Part shown: piece by piece, positions 59,046 through 64,000 of the stretch | How the letters are laid out: every line of letters begins with the position of its first letter | How positions within the stretch are numbered: the stretch's first letter is position 1 | Source: Homarus americanus | Taxonomy: Eukaryota > Arthropoda > Malacostraca > Decapoda > Nephropidae | Length of the DNA: 64,000 nt | Reading direction: 5' to 3' | NCBI RefSeq assembly: GCF_018991925.1 | Contig: NW_024755027.1 | Coordinates: 1 to 64,000, forward strand | Program-made: the position numbers and the translations under genes | Notes under the pieces: generated by a model | Databases searched by the model: none | What the model was told of the DNA's origin: nothing | What the model saw: only the letters and a program-made list of their open reading frames with translations

Positions 59046-59107
59046 CCAATGAGAGATAAGATTTCTAGCACTGACCAATCAGGACGCGGGCGGAGGAGTG
59101 ATTTAAA
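59046..59107 (+). promoter_or_regulatory. promoter-like cluster, right arm (paired CCAAT, GC box)
   Basis: CCAAT at 59046-59050 and 59075-59079 (29 bp apart, a spacing compatible with helically phased NF-Y binding), then GGGCGGAGG (about 59087-59095) and TTTAAA (about 59102-59107). TCAGT initiator-like words occur at about 59236 and 59253. Directed rightward, away from the palindrome centre. Confidence 0.45.
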
Positions 59108-59288
59108 CTGCAGGACCATAACAGATTCCCTCCACCTGTTGGGGGGTAAAGAGTGTCATTTTTCTTGTGTTAATTTTTGGTGTTAATACGTAAATAACGT
59201 TATAAACATTGATAATTATGTAATGACAATGATCTTCAGTAAACTTGGTGCTCAGTGTTGTGTGATAATAACTTGTGAGTAAGAACAA

Positions 59289-59349
59289 ATGATTGAAAAC
59301 TGTTGGGTGGCAATTAACGGACCGGAGAGCCTGGCGACGACTGACACAG
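59289..59349 (+). CDS. candidate first coding exon in right palindrome arm
   Basis: ATG at 59289 opens MIENCWVAINGPESLATTDT and ends, after one further base, at a consensus donor CAG|GTGAGTGAGT (59350). Support: the 61-base segment is identical to its inverted partner except for the final base, the donor is near perfect, and paired CCAAT boxes, a GC box and TCAGT initiator-like words lie 240-50 bp upstream in the same orientation. No downstream exon was found in the remaining 4.6 kb, as expected if the first intron is long. Product unknown. Alternatively this is a 5' leader of a non-coding transcript or part of a foldback transposon. Confidence 0.33.
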
Positions 59350-59707
59350 GTGAGTGAGTATGATAACTTTCATTAACCTTCTTCAATAATGTTCGCTGCT
59401 GCACCTGACATTCTTCCCTTATTAATATTTCAAGGAGCTGGGTAAAGAATTTGGTCGTGTGACTCAAATCTGATGAAACCAAATTCATCACGATAAATTT
59501 AATGACAATATTGTTTCCTCACTCAAATTTCCATCGATACGCTTGATAACGCTTAATAAGGATGTTTTATGATACTGTAATGTATATAAACGTGTATGTT
59601 AGTAATATTAATTGTAGTTATAGTAGAAGTAATGTAGACAATATATAACGGCCTCCAGCCTTAAAAAATGAACCATTATTATTTCGGCGCCAAACTCTCG
59701 TACAGTT

Positions 59708-59760
59708 TGTAAGTATGTATGTATGTATATATGTATGTATGTATGTATATATGTATGTAA
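59708..59760. repeat. (GTAT)n microsatellite
   Basis: About 12 GTAT units with ATAT interruptions. Confidence 0.94.
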
Positions 59761-59814
59761 ATTCTCGAACTATAGTCTGTTCACTGAACCTTGTAACTGT
59801 GAAGCCTTGAGTCA

Positions 59815-60060
59815 GGTGATTGGTTGGCGGACGGAAGCGGGAAAAGTCACTTATTTAATCTTAAAGAGCTACAGTATTTTATATTTTAGGGGATAATAAC
59901 TATTCTGTGTTGATCTCTGAGAATCCTCGTACTCGGGGAAGCCAATAATAACAGGTGAAACGTTCCGGTAACAAATATCTTGAAGAGAATAAGAAAATAT
60001 TACAACATTTTAGCGACATCCTCCAACCCCCTGCTGTGTGACGTCACGGAGCGGGGCGGA
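59815..60060 (+). promoter_or_regulatory. promoter-like motifs: inverted CCAAT, ETS/E2F-like, CRE and GC box
   Basis: GTGATTGGTTGGCGG (inverted CCAAT) is followed by ACGGAAGCGGGAAAAG (ETS- and E2F-like) at about 59817-59850. A perfect CRE TGACGTCA (60039-60046) is followed by GGAGCGGGGCGGAG (GC box) by 60061. An E-box CACGTG lies at about 60127. These lie 180-500 bp outside the right arm. No initiator or open frame confirms a promoter. Confidence 0.35.
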
Positions 60061-60061
60061 G

Positions 60062-61019
60062 TTAGCCTCTGAATTCGTTAATCATGTTCGTGTTCTCTTC
60101 CATATATTTTTGCTACCAGAGTGTTTCACGTGTTATTTTTTGCTTCCCCGCGTGTATAGACAAAGAAACTTGGTAACTTTTAAAGAGAGTATGGGGCCTA
60201 CTTCCACCCCGCCATTAGGAGAACATTAACAGATTTATTTCTTAGTCCAATGTTTGTCCAGTCGTCTCCTCATTATTGACCTCAAGCTAGGTATAAAGAG
60301 TATTTTGTTCTATTCATCGAGTTCTTATCATAAGTCGGTCTTAAAGGTCACAAATCAAGAAAGATTTATTGCCCAGGACAGTTTGGCGACTTATTTTTTC
60401 CCACCCCGAGTCAGTTGCTGAAATATACCAAAAACATGTGTTTGTTTTTATGGTAGAGGAATAGTGTAGTACAGTATACGGGCCACTACAACCCACACAC
60501 CCTCTGACGATTTAAAGTAAACTATATCTGACTTTAGCAGGAAAAGGCTGTTTTAATATATTTTTCGGCAAAACTCAGTGACTTGTTCCCTTTAAAATCA
60601 AATAATGTTCATAAATGGATATTTTTTTAACAGAAAGATAGAGAGGTTGATAAAGCAGAGTGTGGGGAGAGAGGGGAAACGATTACAACTTAACCATTTT
60701 CCCTCTGGCCGGGTAATCCTAGGAGAGAGGGAGGGTGGGGTTAAATAGGGTGTCCCTGAGCGTGAGAGTAAGTGAGTGAGGGGAGGAGTGGGAGCGCTGC
60801 CCTTCCCCTCTTTATAATAACAATCTAATCTTAATCATTTTGGGAGATTAATGAAGTTCGGAGGAAGTGACGCACAAGGTTTTTATCTCGTCTTTTTTAT
60901 GATAACAGGATGAAGAAAATCGTTCATGGGAGGGAAGACAAGTTGAGTCGCTGTTATAGGGATGACCTGGGTGACCATGGGAGGAGCGGCACCGTGGGAG
61001 ACCATGTAAACAGGGTAAA
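60062..61019. other. unique span, no gene seen
   Basis: No coding or RNA signal. A GGGAGAGAGGG-rich segment lies at 60660-60800. Confidence 0.4.
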
Positions 61020-61465
61020 TACCAAATAAGTGTCTATCAGCTGATGAGTTACCATGTAAGCGTCTGATGAGTTACCATATAAGTGTCTGTCACCTGATGA
61101 GTTACCATGTATGCGTCATTCATCTGATGAATTACGGTGTAGGCGTCTGATGAGTTACGATGTAAGTGTCATTCATCTGATGAGTTACGGGGTATGCGTC
61201 TGATGAGTTACTATGTAAGTGGTATTCACCTGATGAGTTACCATGTAAGCGTCATTCATCTGATGAGTTACAGTGTAGGCGTCTGATGAGTTACCATGTA
61301 AGTGTCATTCATCTGATGAGTTACGGGGTAGGCGTCTGATGAGTTACTATGTAAGTGGTATTCACCTGATGAGTTACCATGTAAGCGTCATTCATCTGAT
61401 GAGTTACGGGGTTGGAGTCTGAGGCGTCTGATGAGTTACCATGTTAGCGTCATTCAGCTGATAAA
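61020..61465. repeat. composite 30/23-bp minisatellite with higher-order unit
   Basis: Two related units alternate: a 30-mer (GTCATTCATCTGATGAGTTA then CCATGTAAGC) and a 23-mer (GTCTGATGAGTTACGGGGTA then GGC). A 136-bp block beginning GGGGTAGGCGTCTGATGAGT repeats at 61189 and 61325 (30 + 53 + 53), showing higher-order duplication. Confidence 0.93.
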
Positions 61466-61667
61466 TCATTGAATATTATACGGGCAGGGACGACCAGGCT
61501 TGACTTGTGATGGATCAAACTCCCGCTGGACGATCAATATGGAAATGAATAAATGTGTGTGGGGGGGGGAGGGAGCTGTACCGTAGCTAGGAAGGTCTTA
61601 AACACGCGATAAAAAGATGAAAAGAATATATACGGTTTTAATAATCAGAGCTGACTGATCTTAACAG

Positions 61668-61800
61668 CCTCTTAACCTAACCTAAAGTAACCAAACCAAA
61701 TGAAATCTAACCCCACTCTACCTAACCTAACCTAAATTAACCCTTCCCATCACATCCTAACCCAACCTAACTTAACTCACCTAATGCAACCTAACCGACG
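61668..61800. repeat. CCTAA/CCAAA interstitial repeat
   Basis: Degenerate CCTAACCTAA pentamers over about 130 bp. Confidence 0.8.
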
Positions 61801-62012
61801 CCTTCCTAAACTAATCTAACTTATCCATTGAGATTAGCGGGCAATCCCAAAGGGCTACGGTCTTAATGGTTAGTGCTAGGTTGGGGTCCATTGGGACTGG
61901 GGGGGGTCCATATAACCTGCAACTCAGGAAAGTAACACGAACAACATTTGCATATAGTATACTGTATATGGCGAAATTATGCATGTCATCCCCCTCAACA
62001 GATTCGTACGTA

Positions 62013-62016
<4 letters not shown>
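61801..62016. other. unique spacer
   Basis: No feature recognised apart from a G6 run near 61905. Confidence 0.4.

Positions 62017-62083
<67 letters not shown>
62017..62083. repeat. (CT)n microsatellite
   Basis: About 33 CT units. Confidence 0.97.
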
Positions 62084-62089
<6 letters not shown>

Positions 62090-62199
62090 TTACCTAATGT
62101 CCCTCTTCATTTGGTCCTCCCCGTGACACCAACTTGGTAACAAGGAATAATAAATCTTCCCCGCGTATGCAAATTGGGTTTTCCATCAACAGTAGTCTT

Positions 62200-62745
62200 C
62201 CTCCCGCTCACACTCCTCCCCCCGCCTCCTGTTCGCTTTCTTCCCAGTCGTATTCCTCTCCCTCCTTCTCTTACTCTCCATCCTCCTCTCTCTCTCCTCT
62301 TCCTGTCCCTCCTCCCCCTCTTTCTCTCTCCACTTCCTCTTCCCTCACCTTTTCCTCTGCTCCTCCTCCTCTCTCCCTCCTCCTCTTTCTCCTTCTCTCT
62401 CTCCTCCTCCTTGCCCTCTCCCTCCACCACTGCCACCACCGTTAAAACCACTACCACCACCACCACTATCGTCATAACCATCACCACCACGACCACCATC
62501 ACTACCACCACCATCACCAATACCATAACTACCATTACCACCACCATCATCACCACAACCATCACTACCACGACTACCATTATCAACACAACCATCACTA
62601 CCACAACTACCATTATCACCATAACCACTACCACAACTACCATTATCACCATAACCACTACCACCACCACGACTACCACCATCACCATAACCACCACCAC
62701 TACCACCCTCGTCATCACCATCGACACTACCAATACTAAATGTAA
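62200..62745. repeat. polypyrimidine tract followed by (ACC/ATC)n trinucleotides
   Basis: C/T-only to about 62425, then ACCACCATC-type trinucleotides to 62745, including repeated ACTACCACAACTACCATTAT units at 62560-62665. Frames here are low-complexity. Confidence 0.93.
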
Positions 62746-62934
62746 GGTGTGTGGCCATATGGCACTACGTCTTAGAAAGTGAGAAATAGAACGTTTTGGG
62801 GACAGGTCTAACCACACTGTTGTGTGCAATGGCACAACAATTTATGTCTGATAAATTAAGATTGTATCCACTTTTGCACCTATTAGCAACGTCAATTCCT
62901 ATGTATAAAACTAAACACATAATGTACTGGAATG

Positions 62935-63020
62935 CCTCTCATGTAGGTGTGAATAACAAAGAGTGCGGCCAAATATACGGCCTCACACTGCAGTATGCCT
63001 CTCATGTAGGTGTGAATAAG
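62935..63020. repeat. 63-bp partial tandem duplication
   Basis: GCCTCTCATGTAGGTGTGAA occurs at about 62935 and 62998, with CGGCC and CTCACACTGCAGTAT between. Two copies only. Confidence 0.8.
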
Positions 63021-63162
63021 TCAACTCATGTCCACAACTAAACAATGTTCGGGAAATACTTTGTAACATTGAATGCTACAATATCCTGACCACTGCAGGG
63101 GTCTCATACAAACCCTTGTGAGATCTATCTGTAATCCTTTTTCGCTGCCGCTCACAGGATAT

Positions 63163-63362
63163 ACCACCATCACCATATCCGCCAGCTCCTCACCCACTGC
63201 CATCACCATCACCCAGACCACTGCCACCACCATCACCACGACCACTACCATCACCACCACAGCCGCCATCACCCCGACCACTACCATCACCACCATCACC
63301 CCGACCACCACCATCGCCATCACCCCGACCACCACCATTACCCTCACCACCACCTCCAGATA
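63163..63362. repeat. (ACC/ATC)n trinucleotide repeat
   Basis: About 65 ACC, ATC and CCG-type triplets, including CACCCCGACCACTACCATCA repeats. Confidence 0.94.
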
Positions 63363-63614
63363 TCTCTCTTATAGCTTCTAGGATAACTACTATCACCGCT
63401 CGGTTACTGAGGCCGTCTCCTTTCTGCAGTTGCCCTCTCTTTCTTCCCTCTAGCCTATCTCCTCTCATAATCAACACGCCCTCCTATAATTCTACGTCAT
63501 TTAACCAACCCTTTTCGTCCCCTTGGCCACACCTTCACCACATCTTCAAAACATTTTCACAAACTTTCAACTTCCCTTCACTTGGCTCAGATCTTCACCA
63601 CATCTCACCTTCGC
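63363..63614. other. unique C/T-rich spacer
   Basis: No gene seen. CTTCACCACATCTTC words at the right edge lead into the next array. Confidence 0.4.
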
Positions 63615-64000
63615 CCTCCCTCCTGCTTCACCACATCTTGCCCTCCCGCTTCACACACCTTCGGCCCCCCGCTTCACCACACACCTTCTGCCCGCCCCTG
63701 CTTCAGCCCTCACCTTCGCCCTCTCCCCCGCTTCACCACACCTTCGCCCTCCCGCCACCACACCTGCGCCCTGCTTCACCATACCTTCGTGCCCGCCCTG
63801 CTTCACACACCTTCTGCCCTCCCGCTTCACACCACACCTCAAGGTGCCTGCCTCTGGCTTCACCACACCTTCGCCCTCCGCTTCACACACACCTTCTGCT
63901 TCACCCACACCTCGCTCCTCTGCTTCTGCCCACACTCTGCCCCCGCTTCACCACACCTTCGCCCCTTCCGCTTCACCACTCTGTCCTCTCACTTCACCAC
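63615..64000. repeat. 24-bp minisatellite, cut by window end
   Basis: About 14 degenerate units of GCTTCACCACACCTTCGCCC then TCCC. It runs off the right end of the window. Confidence 0.9.

Larger units (their letters stand above)
58129..59636. repeat. imperfect palindrome: two inverted arms of about 720-745 bp
   Basis: The left arm (about 58129-58850) and the right arm (about 58890-59636) are reverse complements. Examples: TCACGTTCGAGTGTAAAATAAT (58727) against ATTATTTTACACTCGAACGTGA (59017), and the coding-like segment 58395-58455 against 59289-59349, which differs at one base in 61. Similarity is high over the outer 600 bp. It falls toward the centre, where TATACTAGGCTGTTTCCCGTC still pairs with GACGGAAGCAGCCTAGTATA-like sequence. 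The unpaired centre is about 40-50 bp (58850-58890). The right arm has about 25-30 extra bases near 59520. This is a real inverted duplication, not a tandem one. Confidence 0.93.

Noticed and set aside
60038..60229. 63-codon frame beginning at the CRE motif
   Set aside because: Its first codon is GTG, not ATG, inside TGTGTGACGTCA. No domain. The promoter-like reading is more plausible.

Overview
This is a eukaryotic, repeat-dominated window with no complete protein-coding gene that can be supported. The best guess for the source is an arthropod, most likely a decapod crustacean (inference). Reasons: very many dinucleotide microsatellites ((AT)n, (CA)n, (GA)n), scattered CCTAA/TTAGG-type pentamers (TTAGG is the ancestral arthropod telomere unit), tRNA-derived SINEs, 5S-rRNA-derived sequences and decayed non-LTR retrotransposon ends. 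No prokaryotic gene organisation, CRISPR array or operon is visible. Nearly all long open frames are read-through of tandem repeats whose unit is a multiple of three or that lack stop codons.

Layout. 0-5.3 kb: (AT)n, (TG)n and a 3.6-kb minisatellite of about 20 bp. 5.3-7.8 kb: (AT)n, a 5S-derived sequence and a tRNA-derived SINE. 7.9-17.6 kb: almost continuous minisatellites (20, 30, 31, 20, about 45, 40 and 14/16 bp). 17.6-24.5 kb: microsatellites, a 34-bp and an 18-bp array, and a G-rich array of about 21 bp. 24.5-32.3 kb: mostly unique sequence with a SINE, a candidate membrane-protein exon and short arrays. 32.3-34.05 kb: a strikingly regular two-part 30-bp array, open on both strands. 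34-47 kb: mostly unique, non-coding, with a LINE fragment, a second copy of the first SINE family, a candidate zero-length (recursive) splice site, a CAT/CAC trinucleotide tract, a MITE-like element and a SINE with a clear 10-bp target-site duplication. 47.7-57.5 kb: 28-, 23-, 21-, 30- and 29-bp arrays, a LINE 3' end and a second 5S-derived sequence. 58-60.1 kb: a 1.5-kb imperfect palindrome and promoter-like motifs. 60-64 kb: unique sequence, a higher-order 30/23-bp array, (CT)n, (ACC)n and a 24-bp array cut by the window end.

The most interesting region is 58.13-59.64 kb. Two arms of about 720-745 bp are inverted around a short asymmetric centre. Each carries paired CCAAT boxes 29 bp apart, a GC box and an identical 20-codon open frame (MIENCWVAINGPESLATTDT) that ends at a GTGAGT splice donor. 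This looks like a duplicated, divergently oriented promoter plus first coding exon. Second is the 32.3-34.05 kb array, where about 42 units of one 30-bp sequence switch abruptly to 15 units of another that keeps the same 10-bp anchor and phase. Third is evidence for SINE-LINE partnership: the same 12-nt hairpin (CTCGATTTCGAG) lies next to the trinucleotide tail of a LINE and of a SINE.

All calls come from reading the sequence by eye. Copy numbers and repeat boundaries are approximate, and no database search was possible.
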